A stretch of DNA of 64,000 nt from Viscum album (GCA_963277665.1 OY728142.1:11794001-11858000); one strand, 5' to 3'. Numbered from the stretch's first letter, positions 1 through 13,382 are shown. Notes: generated by a model not told the origin, from the letters alone. Translations and numbers: made by a program.

Positions 1-454
1 CAAAATAATTAAAGGAATTTTTTCTCATTTCGAATCAAATCTCAAGTTTACTCAACCTATATTAATCCATAACCATGACACCCTTTATCAAATTGACCAA
101 TAAAGGGTTACAATGTAGAACATGTACATAGGGATTTTATAGTAATGTTTTGATAATATCATATAACCATATCCACATAACCTAGAATCATAAAACATTA
201 ATTTCCCATGATTTAAAAAATGATTGTCCAACTGAGTATAATTCTACCAGTAAGTTATAAAATAAAACAAAATATAAGTTATTTTTAACACTTTATATAA
301 CTAAACCCTCAATCATATCCAATAATAAATCTCACATAAGAACACAAAAACTATGTGAATCTTACATTCCACGTATATCTCATGTATGCATGCCTATTTC
401 AACTTTTGGAAAAGAGAGAAAAACAACCTCAACTAATACATACTGATTAAAGAT
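1..454. other. AT-rich stretch, no gene seen
   Basis: I see no coding frame, terminal motif or repeat partner for this stretch. It ends where the first unit of the 1.6-1.85 kb tandem repeat can be aligned. Confidence 0.5.
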
Positions 455-2303
455 TGATATTTTTTCACCCATGGTTTGAGGTAAGACAAAATTTTATTAT
501 TTTACTTTTATGTTGAAAATTATAGGGATTTATTTTTGGAATAGATCAAAGGAGTAAAAGTAAAACAATATGGAAACTTGATATAAGAAAATTCATGTGA
601 TGAATAGTTTATTCACGATTTGATGTTATGATTGTTTGATGTAGTGAGAAGTTTCATAGAATTATGGGGTTTCTCTGAGTGAATTATGTATGAAGTTATT
701 GACCTAAAAACCATTCAAGTCATGAATTGAATTTTAGGTTTTATAAATAAAGGTGATTTGATATGTCATATAATAATCCCCTCAACCATTTTCTATTTGA
801 ATAGAGAATTCACATCATGAATTTGTTTAGGCCTAGAAATTTTTGGCTCAGAATATAGTTTTAATTTCTTACATGGTTTATTTTCCTCCCTTTCAAATTT
901 TAGGGCTACCCTTGGTGATATCTAATGATCCTCAATGTCTAGACTCATATTTAAATTGATCATTGAGCGCTCAATTTTGGAAATAAAAGGTTAGGATCTC
1001 AAATACCTTATTATATTTGACCTATTCAAAATTTATTTAGTGTAACCATAAATTAATTTTCAAAAATAGACACTTGGGTATGTAATTGGATGATTTTTAT
1101 GAGATTTTCATAGATTTTTTTAAGGAATGGATGGAACGGGTGATATCGATGTAATCACCTTCGATCTGTCAGTCCAATTCACTTAAGGTAGGTGGATTAT
1201 ATCCCACAATACTATTCCAAAACTCATTCAATTTATTTCTTCTGAATTTTAATTAATATTTTTTTAGAAATACCTTGAGAAAATATATATGTGAAATCCC
1301 TATTATGTTGTTATTTCAAATTGATTTTTTATAAACATGGAAACAAAGTTGAATTAAAAAAAGCAGAAATTGAATTTTCAACCTTTTTAATGGGTGGAAT
1401 GGAATAATTGTGTTGTCATGTGTTCATGAGAAAATGGGATGGAATAAGGGAATGAAAGTACACCCCCCAAAAATGGGATGGAATAAGGGCATCAATGTAC
1501 CCTCGTCAAATGTTTTTACTAAGAAATGACTCAGTGATGGGATGGATCACCAATCCCATGTATTAAGGGGTCCACAGTTTCATGTATTGTGTGTGTATAT
1601 GGTGGGGGGAGGTGGAATTGGTTTGATTATTACATGTATTGAGAATTTTTTTTAATATCATTATTTAATGTTTTCCCATGGAATTTTCTATAACTTGTAC
1701 CAATTATTTTTCTCCTTCATAACTATTTTATAATAAATGTGGTAACTTCTTATTGTCCTTATAGAATGTTTTGGGAATTCAATAGGGATTACATAAAGAG
1801 TGATACACTCACACCTACTTTGGAAATGGGTTTTGTTTTTATATTTAGTATACTGTGACCTTGAGAAGGGGATAGTTTCTTACTTCAATTGTGTTTCTCC
1901 TTCACATCATTGATTTGGTTTCTGCATCTAGAGATAGGGAATGTCCAGATATTGGAATCGTGTGGATCCTCTTTGGGGATATATTCTTTATTATGTGGTG
2001 TATTATCCTTTCAACCATATGTACTTTTCTTTTATTTATATGATATGGTTATTGTACTACTATTTTATCGAGTTATTCCTATTTTTTATTATGTATAATA
2101 TTGTGGTTTTGGTTATTATGTATTTCAGGATAGGTTTCATGGGTTCATAGGGAAAATAATCACCCAAAATTATCTTAATCAATTTGAATTTATAACCATA
2201 CATTAGTGTCTTGTGGATTTCACATAAGGTTAGTTGCACTCTGTCTCTTCTCAAGCCCATGATTTGGGGTAGAAGGACCAATGGTCGTGAGAATGTAGAA
2301 TTA
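455..2303. repeat. Macro-tandem repeat, unit 1 (about 1.85 kb)
   Basis: First of three head-to-tail diverged copies. Anchor words fix the register: GAATTCACATCATGAATT at 806 has partners near 2640 and 4260, and TCATGTGTTCATG at 1416 has partners at 3257 and 4875. Collinear similarity runs through the unit, including a segment near 1690-1830 (GTCCTTATAGAATG, GATACACTCACACC) that recurs in unit 3 but not in unit 2. The short open frames near 1889-2281 overlap in several frames and on both strands, so I do not regard them as genes. No LTR ends, PBS or transposase signal is visible. The unit could be a macrosatellite or an amplified piece of an unidentified element. The start is placed where the alignment with units 2 and 3 fades and is good to a few tens of bases. 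Confidence 0.75.
1431..1500. repeat. Short duplicated word inside each macro-unit
   Basis: AAATGGGATGGAATAAGGG occurs at about 1432 and again about 40 bp later. The same paired arrangement recurs diverged in unit 2 (about 3272-3345) and unit 3 (about 4890-4960). It helps fix the register of the macro-units. Confidence 0.7.
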
Positions 2304-3910
2304 CATATTTATGGTAAAAAATCATTTTGAGGTTTTCATTTTACCTTTTTAATAATTGATATACATTTATGTAATAGTTTATAGGAGTAAAATTTAAACA
2401 ATATAGAGACCAGATATTGGAAAATTCATGAAGTGAATAATCTATTCATGACATAAATTTGTGTTTGGTAGATGCTATAAATGGTTTTATTGAATGAATG
2501 GTTTTTTATTGGTAAATGGGGGAGGTAGTTCATGACATGAAAACCATTCATGTCATGAAATTATTTTCCTGGTTATATAAATTTAGGTGATGGTATTTTA
2601 AGTGTAATCAAACCCTCGACCATCTACAATGTGAATGGAGAATGCACATCATGAATTCATCCGGGTCTATCTAGTTTTAGTCTAACCTATAGTTTTAATT
2701 TATCACATGATTTATTTTTTCTACCTATCAACTTACAAGGATACTGTATGATACTTTTGGAAATACTCAATGTCTAGACTCTAATTGTTATAGATATTCA
2801 AGTTCATAATTGTGGAAATCAATGGTTAGGATCTCATTATTTCTTCTCATATTTTACATCTTCTATATTTCTTGAGATTAACCATAAATATTTTTTAAAA
2901 TCTAGATCAGTGGGAAGGGAATTGGATGATTCATGATGAGATATTCATGAGTTCTAATAGTTTAATTGAAAGAATATGTGATATTAGTGGGATCATATTA
3001 GATCTATCAGACCGAACGAACATTTGGTAGTTATATTCTCTTCCAATGTGATGATCTAGAATATTTTGTCTTGATTATTCCTAAATTATACTTATTTTGA
3101 TGTAAATGAATTTAGAATTTTTTTAAGTAAAATCCCTGTTATGATGTGATTTAAAAAAGATTAGTTTTCAAATATTGAAAATTTTGATTTTAAATAAACC
3201 TTAATGGGAATTATGTTTTCAACTAATATAATAAGTCTGCTGGAATAATTTTATTTTCATGTGTTCATGTGAAAATGTGATTGAATAAGGGCGTGAATTT
3301 TCCCCCATCAAAATGGGATGGAATAAGGGCGTGAAAGTACCCTCATCAAAATGGTTCACCAAGTGATGAATTGGGGAAGGGATGGATACCCACTCATGAG
3401 TATAGGGAGATCCGTGGTATCATGCATTGTGTGTGTGTTGGTGTGGAATTGGAATGGTTAAAAAAGTGACAAGAAATGGTTTTAGACTATATATTTATTT
3501 TTCTCTCACGAGAGGTGTTACATGAAATCATTGATTTAGTTTTTATAGTTGGAGTTTAGGAGTGTTTCTATCTTGGATTGGAGTATTTCTACATTTGAAC
3601 TTGTGTATTTCTACTATGGTGTCAGAGACCTAAACCCTTATGTCATCTTCCACTATTCCTCTGACATCATTCTTGTAGTATTTTTTATTGAGTTATGTGG
3701 TTTATTTCTCAAACATCATTTTTTGGTCTTGGTATTTATGTATTTACTAATAGATTGTTTGGGTTATTAGTGAAAATCCTCTCTCAACATTATCTTAATA
3801 CCATATACTCTCTTAATACTGTTTTTTGTCCTGGGGATGTCAATAAAGGATGGTATCACTTTATCTTATCTAAAGACAATGAGTTGGGGAGGAAATGCCA
3901 ATGATGGGGA
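2304..3910. repeat. Macro-tandem repeat, unit 2 (about 1.6 kb, internally deleted)
   Basis: Second copy, offset about 1,840 bp from unit 1. It is shorter than its neighbours because roughly 200 bp around 3470-3540 is missing relative to units 1 and 3. Open frames at 3549-3770 and 3695-3904 overlap in different frames and have no counterpart frame in the other units, so they look like chance. Confidence 0.75.
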
Positions 3911-5725
3911 GTATATTTCACCCCTAGTTTGAGTTACGTTGTCATTTTATACTTTTTATTTTTAAGTTTAGAATCACTGGTATGTATTTATGAATTATTT
4001 TGGAGGAGTAAAATGAATAAAATATGTAAAATAGTGAAGATAAAATTTATGTTGCAAATGCTCTATTCATGTTGTAATGTTTTGTTCGAGAGATTCCATG
4101 ATGAGTTTATATGCATGAATGGTTTTTTTAGTGTGAAAATGTTTTTTTTCATGATGTGAAAACCATTAACATCTTGAAATTTTTTTCTTGGTTTTATAAA
4201 TATATGTTATGTGATTTTTAATATAATAAATCCATGTATCATTCGCAATATGAATGGGTAATTCACATCATGAATTTATCCAAACCCAACCAGTTTGATC
4301 CCATCCTAAAGATGTAATTTCTCACATGGTTTCTTTTTACTCCCTATTACCTTTTAGGACTACCCTAGGAAATGTTTTTGATACTCAACATCCATAATAA
4401 TATTTCAATAGATATTTTAGTGACCAATTGTATAAATCAAAGATTAGGACCTCATTATTTCTTCTCATCTTTGACCTCTTCAGTCTTTCTTGAGTAGAAC
4501 CATAGATTGATGTTGAAACAAAGATAATTAGGAAGATAATTATATGTTTTTTATTATATATTAATATTTTTAATCAAGTAATGGATAAAAGATGTGAGAT
4601 TAGTAGAATCAACCTAAATTCATTATACTAAATTAATTTGAGGCAGGTGACTTCTTCCAAACTCTATAATTCTAGAATTTGTTCACTTTATTTTTCTTAA
4701 ATTGAACTTATTGTTTGTTTGAAAATCCATTGAAAAAATATATATATAATATAATTATTATGATATTATTTAGAAAAAATGGGTTTAAAAGATATAGAAA
4801 AATTTATTTTAAAACAATCTTAACGAGATTGTGTTTTCAACTATTTTAATGGGTAGTTTGGAATAATTGTGTTGTTGTGTGTTCATGTGAAAATTGGAAA
4901 AAATAATGGAATTTAAGCACCCCTCTAAAAATGGAATAGAGAAAGGGAATGAAATCACCCCCATAAATATTATTCACCATGTAATAACATAGTAATGGGA
5001 TAGCTCACAACTCGTGAGTATATAGAGGTCCATGGTTACATGTATTGTGTGTGTTCATGGGTGTGGAATTAGAATGGTTAGGACTAGTAATTAAAACTAT
5101 TTTTAGATTATTTGTTTAATATTTTCCAATGATATTTGTCTATAGCTTATAATTTTTTTTTCTACTTCTCAACTATTTTATATTAATTGTTCCAACCTGT
5201 TATTGTCCTAGTGGATTTTTTTTGGGAAGCCTTTGGGTATTATCTAAAAGTCATACACGCACCCCTTACTTGGGAAGTATGGGGAATTTTTCGATGAAAT
5301 CTACATAGATACAAGGAAGGGTATTTTTTTTACAGAAATAGTAGAATAACATAAATTAGTTGATTTTTTGTGGGAGATAGAACTGGGGAATGCATACATC
5401 TTATGTAGGTGTGGTAATAATTTATTGATGACTCATTTTACTATGGAGTTTTATCCTTGTAACCAAATTTAGATATTTTTTAATGTTACTCTGATGTGGT
5501 TATTTTACTAGTATTTTATTGAATTGTGTAGATTATTTAACCTAAATAATATAATCATGATGGATGTTATGTATTTCTTATAAGGTTTTTTTGTTTCATA
5601 AGGAAAAGTTTATCTCAACATTCACTAACGGTGTTGGAGTTTATTTCAAGCCTTTGGTTTCTTGGGGATGAAACCAAAGGTTTGTAGCACTATATATCTT
5701 ATCAAAAAAATGAGTTAGGGTGTGA
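3911..5725. repeat. Macro-tandem repeat, unit 3 (about 1.8 kb)
   Basis: Third copy, offset about 1,620 bp from unit 2. Its head (TTCACCCCTAGTTTGAG at 3917) matches the head of unit 1 (TTCACCCATGGTTTGAG at 463). It holds the segment absent from unit 2 near 5110-5290. Similarity stops near 5725, shortly before the left LTR of the chromovirus. Confidence 0.7.
5651..5680. other. Perfect inverted repeat (11-bp stem, 8-nt loop)
   Basis: CCTTTGGTTTC at 5651-5661 is the exact reverse complement of GAAACCAAAGG at 5670-5680, with TTGGGGAT between. It lies near the end of macro-unit 3. The corresponding part of unit 2 (about 3815-3850) does not keep the stem. Function unknown. Confidence 0.8.
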
Positions 5726-5852
5726 TGTTATATATGTAAACTGTAATAGGGAAAACTAAAACCACAATCCCATAACCCTAATAACTTGGAATTCCAATCG
5801 GAAAGGTGTTTATGATTCACTAGCCCAAGGCCTATCTCAAGTACTGAAATAA
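5726..5852. other. Unassigned junction between tandem array and chromovirus LTR
   Basis: No counterpart is seen in the tandem units or beside the other LTR of F1. It may be the old target sequence or the ragged end of the LTR. Confidence 0.35.
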
Positions 5853-8353
5853 TGAAAACCAATATCCCTAATATAACATAATTTATGATTTATTACATAA
5901 ATAAACAAATACTAAAATCCCAAAAGATCAAAGGGAATAGTGTATTTTGGTAATTAGATACAAAACACAAAATCTTGAAACAAGGGATACAACAACATTA
6001 CTTAAAACTCATTAACACAATCCTAAAATTCCATTTCTCTTCTAAAACTACATGGGTAACCTAGGGTCTTACATTAGAAAGGGGTCATCTATAAATCCCA
6101 ATAATTAAATAATCAATTAATAACATGATGAAAGTAATATATTTTGTTTAGTAGGTATATAAATGTGACATAAAAGGTGTGATAATCATAAACACTAATA
6201 TCGAACCGTGATATAAGAGGAAAACATCAAGGACACATAGGAATTTGAAAACAACATGAAACACGACATAATAAGCATAAGTAAAGGGTAAATGACAAGA
6301 AAACATAACATAGTTTTATTATTATAAACTCCCATACACCAAACAAGGAATCTCATGAGAGAAAAACAATACCCAATGCATTGGAGGATTATATAATTCC
6401 AGGACCACCTATCAAATTTTTATTATGTACATGCATTTGTGTTCCACATAGATCATAAGACATAAGAGATTCATAAAAAAAATTCATCCCAATATTATGT
6501 ATTGTGGGAAAATAATATGTATGTTACCAATCAATTAAGTATATATAAATCTTCGTGGTACCCTAGATTAGAAATTGTAATGGGTATTCACTATATAAAT
6601 GTTTAACATGGAAAATCATAGAATAATTTATGTAGGATAATATATTTATATAATGATTCATAGAATGGTTTAATGAGGCTGAAAGGTGGTCTATAATTAC
6701 ATTTAAATAATAATAACTATAAAATGGATGTGTAAAAACACATTAACATTAAATATTTAAAATAAAGTAGAATTATTTGAGAAAGCTCTTTAATAAAGAG
6801 GAGAGAATACATTTCCTTGATAGGGTGGCTCTAAAATCATGAGAGGGGATTATTAAGAGATTTGGAACACCTTGTGTGGGATTTAGAGAGGTATATAGAG
6901 AGTTAATTAATTCTCAATTGGTTTGTTTTAAATAGGTGTGGAAGGATTGGTGGGTATTTATAGAGAAAGGGATGTGATTTATTTATTAATTACTTTACTT
7001 AGGTTTTGGATTATATTTTATAAATTAATCCAAACCACACACCTTACCATAGTTTGTGTCTATTTTTTCTACCAAATTAGAGAAATTTTTAACATTATAT
7101 ATGTATAATAACTAAAAATATTAAAATAATAATCTTTGTGATGTGAAAGTGAGTCGTGTTCATAATGAATTGATTTTAATGAATTAAAATATAATATAGG
7201 TCTTGGAGGATTCATTAAAGTATTATAAAATTTAAAAATACTAATTATTTTAACTGATAAATCTATAATTTTTCTTGGAATCCTTTTATGGAATTTATAA
7301 TATCACATTTGGGCCATTATGATTTCATAATACAGAAAAGATATTTATAATGTATTTAATTTTTATCAAAAATTTGGACGTTGTAAAAAATATTGAAAAA
7401 CTAACCATTGGATAACTTAAAAAATTATGATTTCAAAAGGATAATTATTTTATCAAAATAATTGTCTAAATATGAAAATTTTCACATTTATATAAAAATA
7501 CATATTTACTGGAAAATACTAGTTTTTAAGATATTAACCATTTTTGACCCTTATAAAAATAAAATTGGAATTTGTAAAATTAAATTATAATTTATATTTA
7601 AATAATTATTATATGATATTTATAATCGATCAAAATAAAATGTATTTCAAAAAATACTTGAAATTATAAAAAGAGTGTCTTAATTGAGTGTATATATTTC
7701 CCAAAAATAAAATTTCGATTTCTTCATATCAAAATCAAATTTTTATTGATCTCATTAAATAATCATTGATAAAGTAATAATATAATGAAAGAAATAAAAT
7801 CATTATTCAATTAAAAATACAAAATAAAAATTCACATTACTAGGATCCATATACATAATAAATTTTTTACACCAGTATACACTCTAAGGGTAAAATATGT
7901 GATGATGGTGATTTCTTGGGGTGGTTGATCAAATATTGTTTGAGCTATGATATCGATAAGAATAAGAATATTCTAAAAATAGTTTTACTCAACTTTCAAT
8001 TGTTGAATCTCATCATCGGTCTGGTAAAGAGAAAATACAATTTAATCCAACTTCATAAGCCTTGATAAATGGGCTTCATAGTGTATTATCCTACTCGTTG
8101 AGGCCCTCATTTATTCTATTTGGGTCAATTGGACTTTATCATAACCCTTAATATACTAAACATAAGTGTCATTATACAATTAAAATAATATCAACAATTA
8201 AGATTCTTAACATACTTTTAAAAACAGTAGACTATATTTTATAATGGTACAAAATAAAAAATGTATTTCATGTTCATTCTATATATATATTACTTAATAT
8301 TTCACTTATTAATTGAAATGAGGATTTAATTTATTAAATTTTGGGTTCTTACA
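5853..8353 (-). repeat. F1 3' LTR (about 2.5 kb)
   Basis: Direct repeat of 13398-15890. Shared blocks include the AAAGATCAAA region (near 5925 and 13468), the TGATAATCA...AACAT block (near 6181 and 13720) and GACTATATTTT (8228 and 15773). On the minus strand it begins TGTAAGAACCCAAAATTT, ending at plus position 8353, directly beside a polypurine tract. The left edge is set by aligning TGAAAACCAATATCC with the TGGAATC start of the other LTR. Confidence 0.85.
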
Positions 8354-8363
8354 TTTTTCCCCA
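8354..8363 (-). other. F1 polypurine tract
   Basis: The minus strand reads TGGGGAAAAA immediately before the TGTAAG start of the 3' LTR. This is the expected plus-strand priming site. Confidence 0.75.
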
Positions 8364-8408
8364 TTCATAAATTTCAACATAAAAATTCCATTTTATAAAA
8401 TGAAAAAT

Positions 8409-9600
8409 ATGAAGGTACTTTTGTTTCATCTCCTTTCTAGTTCCCATGTTACTTCCTCAAACTCGGGGTTCCTCCACAAAAGTTTTACCAGGTGAGTTTT
8501 CTTAATTCATAGAAAATTCCCTCCATTATCTAAGATCCTCTCTTTCTATTCATTATAGGAAATATAATTCTCCATGGGTTCCACCTTGAGATTCAGTATA
8601 TGTGAGGGTTTTGGTATATATATCCTTAATAGGAATACATGGACCACATCATGTACTTGAGAAAAGTTAGGTGGGAGTTCTAGTTGATAGAAAATCACTT
8701 TTATGCGATCAAGGATGTCAAAGGGGATGATTTATCTTGGAATAATTTTTCACTTATTCCTAAATTTCATGTCTTTCTTCTATAGTGATATTTATAGGGA
8801 AACCTTATGTATGACCTCAAAATCTAGGTCTCCTCGAGGACTTCCTGCATTTATTTTCTATTGGATTTTTAGGACTTATTATGACATTGAATATTTTGAA
8901 TCTCCTCTATTATCTCTTGGATAATATCAAGACCCATAAGTTTACACTATCTAACTTCATATCAACGTGTTGGAGTTATACAACTCTTCCAATATAGAGA
9001 CTCATTATGTTACATTTGAATGCTAGAATGGAAACTATTTTTATATAAGAACTCCATTAGGGGAAGGTGATGATATAAACATCCATATAAATACTTTTAA
9101 CAAAATATTTTCACATTCTCTAGAGTTTTAATGTTTCTATCAGACTAACTATTCATATAAGGCTGATAAGTAGTACTGAAACTGAAATTTGTATCCCGTA
9201 ATCACTGAGGGATTATCCAGAGCCTCAATTTAAACCTTAGATTTTGATTAGAATTAATAGAGAGTGGAAATATATGTATTCTAACCACTTAACTTATTAA
9301 CATCATGGAAATTAGGTTATGAGATAAATCTTCTTTGATATAAATGAAATGTGTTGACTTTATATGGTGATCAACAGCCACCCAGATAGTGTTATTACAT
9401 TTAGGTGTATGGGGGAGTCCTATGATAGATTCTATGGTAATGTTTTCTAATTTCCATAATGGTATGGGAAATAAATGTTCCATACCCATATTCTTATGTG
9501 GTTAATCATCAATTTTTAATCATACCAAGCATCATGATAATAATAATGCAATATCCCTCTTTATGTTATCCCACTAGATGGTTTTATTCAGATCTATAAA
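8409..9600 (-). pseudogene. F1 integrase and chromodomain-like tail (broken)
   Basis: Integrase inserts the element cDNA into the genome; the C-terminal chromodomain of this group targets chromatin. Reading the minus strand from 9489 gives PLWKLENITIESIIGLPHTP followed by WVAVDHHIKSTHFI, matching the catalytic-core start of gypsy integrases (usually W..D...GLP and VDR.TKSAHF). Later come RGDLDFEVIHKVSL, the GPY/F-like IIPFDILDRI, LPPNFSQVHDVVHVFLL (8590-8680), and LVKLLWRNPEFEEVTWELE (8409-8511), the chromodomain-like tail of Tekay elements. The final residues lie about 50 bp before the polypurine tract. Stops and frame changes occur throughout. The usual second-motif sequence VDRLTKSAHF has become VDHHIKSTHF. 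Confidence 0.85.
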
Positions 9601-11065
9601 CATCTCAGTGCTTCCAAGATTAATAGAGAAGGATGATCTATGGTCATCATCTAGAGGCTCCCTATTAAACTCTTATTTTGATGAAACACATAGACGAGTT
9701 CCAAACCATTTAACTATATATTTATCATAGTTTAACGTTGAAATATTCTGTACCTTTTTTTATAACTCCACAACATCTTTTTGGTCCTCCTTGATCCTAT
9801 AAAAAATTGTTGGTCGATAAATTATTTGAAAAAGGTACGATGAATATCCTTTTATTATTCACACATCCATCCCTTTCATATCCATGTAGATTAGATCTAT
9901 TTTAATTATCATCATCGATAGGGTTCTAGGATCATTTTTATCTAGAGAATTTGTCACTTTTTGCCCTTCTAAGGATGTCAATGTATTGAACAATAAAAAT
10001 CCTTAATCTGATCTAACCACCTTTGTTGGTGCATGTCGCACTCCTTTTTTGTGAATATATACCTGAGGATTTTATGATACATATATATTTAATTTTACTC
10101 TCCTAGAGATATTGTTTACAATTATTCAATACAAAGAACATTGAATCCAATTCTAGATCATGTGCTAGGTTTTCTAATCATTGATATTTAATTTGATAGT
10201 GGTATATTTTATCAATTTTTCATCTTACATTAGTGAAAATCCCAATACTTTTTTAGATTCATCTCTATATATCACAAATCCCACCCAAATGGTGGGTAAT
10301 TTTAACATAGGTGAAATGATTATCCAATTCATTAACTCTTTAAATATATCCTTGCATTATCCGTCTAGATAAAATTTACTCCCTTATGAGTTATCTTGGT
10401 TAGTAGGATTAAAAATCATGATAATTTTATAAAAAATTGATTATAGTACAAAAATAACCTAAGGAAACTATATAAATGAATTAAAGATATTTCTATGGGC
10501 CATCCTTCAGTTTCCTTTAATTTTAAAGGATATACAAATATTTTTTTTCTAGTGATAACATGACCTATGAATGTGACATGAAAAATTAAAATCTCGTATT
10601 TACTGTAATTCACATATGACCTTTCCTTTTTCATGTTCTTTAGTAAAACATTCAAATACTCTTCATGTTACTCCATTATTTCGGAGTAGATAAAAGTATC
10701 ATATGTAAACACTACCAAAAATTTGTCTAGGTAATCTCCAAATAACTATTAATTATGTCTATAAATATAGAAGGAGAATTACTGAGTCCATAGGGAATCA
10801 CTATGAACTCATAGTGACCCTGGCTTGTACAAAAATAAGTCTTTGAGATTTCTTCATTATTCACCCTAACATGATAATATCCCTACTAGAGATCTATCAT
10901 ATAGAAGTAATGGGATCCACATATCTAATTGAATAGGTCATCAATCCATAAGTGATGATACTTTTTCTTTATTATGACATTCTTTTTCTCAATCTAATCA
11001 ATATTGAGGAACATTGACCCATCTTTATTCTTGATGAAGAGGACAAGTAAACACTATGGTAAATC
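9601..11065 (-). pseudogene. F1 reverse transcriptase and RNase H (broken)
   Basis: Minus-strand fragments line up in order with gypsy RT. LFIKNKDGSMFLNID near 11020 matches LFVKKKDG..R.CIDYR. LDKFLVVFTYDTFIYSE near 10720 matches the catalytic block LD.FVVVFIDDILVYS. The open stretch 10655-10416 contains FIGHVITRKKIFVYPLK, matching FLGHVIS..GI.VDP.K in the RT-RNase H connection. The YIDD-type catalytic motif reads FTYD, so one of the two essential aspartates is lost. The RNase H part (about 10400-9601) is placed by position rather than by clear motifs. Many stops. Confidence 0.8.
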
Positions 11066-11431
11066 ACTTGGGAACATATAACTTTTATTACGATTCTCAT
11101 GTAGTTCCTTCTTCATCTCTTCAAGTTAATAAATTCCCATTCTATATGGATTATTGGATATTTGAAAGGCTCTGTGTATAATATTCCCTGAGAGCTCAAA
11201 TTCATGTCATGGAGGAAGACTAGGAAATTCTACTAGAAACAAATTAGTAGATTCCCTTACAATGGGCATGTCATCAATGATGATCTTTTCCTTAATCTCA
11301 ATCTTTTTTGAAAAATATTATTTACCATGATTAAATAATATCAATGATTAAAATGATTATATAAATGTATATTCATCCTCCTACTTTAACATGTATAGAA
11401 TTAGAGAGTGATTCATGATACAGAGGGTAAT

Positions 11432-11737
11432 TTACTTCTTTAGGGAATTTTTATTTTCACTATATAAGGGAACCCAATACATACCCAAAATAAAACCAAA
11501 TTCTGTTATTGTGAGTAGCATAAGGATCTCATGGAATTTAATCCTAAAAACATGGACAAGGGAGATGTTATATACTTGGGATGAAATAATTTTTCCATTT
11601 TTTATTTTCATATATAGCCTTAATTCCATGTTTTTGGGTGGTATTTCAATTATTCTACTAAACTTTTGTGATATGAAAGAATTTGTAGAACCAAAATCAA
11701 ATACCACACTAACTATTCTAGAATAAATAACCAACAT
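11432..11737 (-). pseudogene. F1 retroviral-type aspartic protease (open but degenerate)
   Basis: A 101-codon open stretch, no longer functional. Near its start it reads VVFDFGSTNSFISQKFSRII, matching the D[ST]G.THSFIS active-site block of gypsy proteases. Near its end ILGMYWVPLYS matches ILGMDWL..Y. The catalytic DSG/DTG triad reads DFG, and the second block has tyrosine for aspartate. It lies between gag and RT as expected for Ty3/gypsy, where it would be part of a single polyprotein; the ATG at its edge is therefore not a natural start. Confidence 0.85.
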
Positions 11738-11849
11738 ACGTGTAACAACATCAATTTAAAGATCCTACTTAGTAGTGGTGATGGAATAAGCTTTCCCTTT
11801 CTCTCTTGAATTTAGAGGTTTTCAAAATCATTTATTTCTTACAACCCAT

Positions 11850-12876
11850 GACTTAGTTCACTAATTCGTATCATTTCCATATTCCATGATTTTGAAACAT
11901 TGTATAATATGAATGGGGATCAAAAGTGAATTAATTTATTCCATCACATTGGTGGGAATCTTATATCATAATTTTCTATTTAGGTTCCCTTCTTTCGCGC
12001 ACCTATAACATATGATTATCCCATTCATAAAATTTCTAGGATTCTTCTTCCCACACTTTGAAAATTTAAGTTGTTATACTCTCTTCCCCCATGATATTTT
12101 CCATAATATCACTATAATTAAAATCAATTCTCCCCTTCCAATCTGTTCTACCACAGAACCCATGAGATTCACTGATATCTATTTCAAATTTTAGGAACCA
12201 TAAAACATTTTCATCATAGTTGTGATATTTTGAAATCAACAAATATTTTTATAGACTCATCTTTATCCAACCAAAGAAGTTATCAAAATTACTTTTAGGG
12301 ACAGTGATAAATCTAGATGTTTATTATACAAGTTTTTTGAATTTCACACCATAAAATCTTATGGATTCATCATCCTTTTTCATATATCTAAAGAAATCCC
12401 ACAATATTAATTTGTTAGAGGGTGTGAAGAAAATATTTGTGAAAAAATATTTTTTCGAATTCTTTCTGCTCCATCGAATCAATATATTCCTTGGGATATT
12501 AATTTTTGATCAAAATCCACCAAATATAAGCTTCTCACTTGATATAATAAAAATCCAACACAACCTTGTCCTTAACAGATCATTGAAGGATGAAGAATAT
12601 ATTTTAAATAGATTCGATCTATTATTCACCGATTAAAGGATTTGAAGATCCATTGAAATTTTGAGACCATTTTTTCATAAAGGTGTCAATTGAAACTTGA
12701 TCCTTCTTAGGTGGATGTGGGTTTTAAACCAAATTCAAGTTTCTAATCAGAACATGAGTTATTTGAGTATGTAGTTTCATGATGTTCTTGACTCCATCTC
12801 CCATTGAGTTGGGAATTTCATTTGGACATTTCTTATAAAAGTTGTTATAGAATCAGTTCCTCCTACTTCCATCCAT
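11850..12876 (-). pseudogene. F1 gag with degenerate zinc knuckle (broken)
   Basis: Gag forms the virus-like particle and binds element RNA. The start is taken at the ATG at 12874-12876, about 500 bp after the primer site. It opens MDGSRRN and continues into YNNFYKKCPNEI after a stop. Near the 3' end (minus strand, 12013-11969) CYRCAKEGNLNRKL matches the CCHC knuckle CYRCG..GH...C, with asparagine for histidine and leucine for the last cysteine. The 3' limit is where protease begins and is approximate. The same opening words recur in the interior of element A (29211), suggesting common descent. Plus-strand open frames at 12012-12194 and 12361-12636 are antisense and not genes. Confidence 0.75.
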
Positions 12877-13382
12877 TGACTAAAATAATGATAAAAATTA
12901 GGGACGTGAATTTTTTAAACTAAAAAAAATGTAAAAGGTAAACTACAAAAATTGAAAGAGTTACTCATAAAAGATATACATTTATTAACCTATGATTTTA
13001 TAGGATTCAATATATGTTTTTAATGGTCTATTTATTAAAATAAAATTTTATTTGCATTTTTTCGCTTTATATTGGTTCATAAAGATATTTTTAAATTACC
13101 AAATCATATCCCATGGTAGTTTCAAAACATTTGTTAAGGCCTCTTGTCATATTCTAGGTGGTGATCAAGTCAATTCCCAGAACTCTGTTTTCGAGATTAT
13201 TACCCCAAGGTGAAACTGTGTTAGAACCATATCTACTTGTAGTATCCATATAACAATTTTATTTGATGGAAACAAATAAATATATACTTTTATATAATTT
13301 AGGTAAGATTTTTTTCTGTTTAGTATTATACATAAATATTTCATTAATAATTTACAATACTAATCCCAAAAAAAAGACCCTA
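12877..13382 (-). other. F1 5' leader between primer site and gag
   Basis: About 500 bp of AT-rich untranslated leader with no coding similarity seen. It would include any packaging signal, but none is recognisable. Confidence 0.5.

Noticed and set aside
3617..3629. TGGTGTCAGAGAC resembles a tRNA-Met primer site in tandem unit 2
   Set aside because: The homologous positions in units 1 and 3 do not keep it, and no LTR end precedes it. Probably chance.
12361..12636. 91-codon plus-strand frame
   Set aside because: It is antisense to F1 gag on the minus strand.
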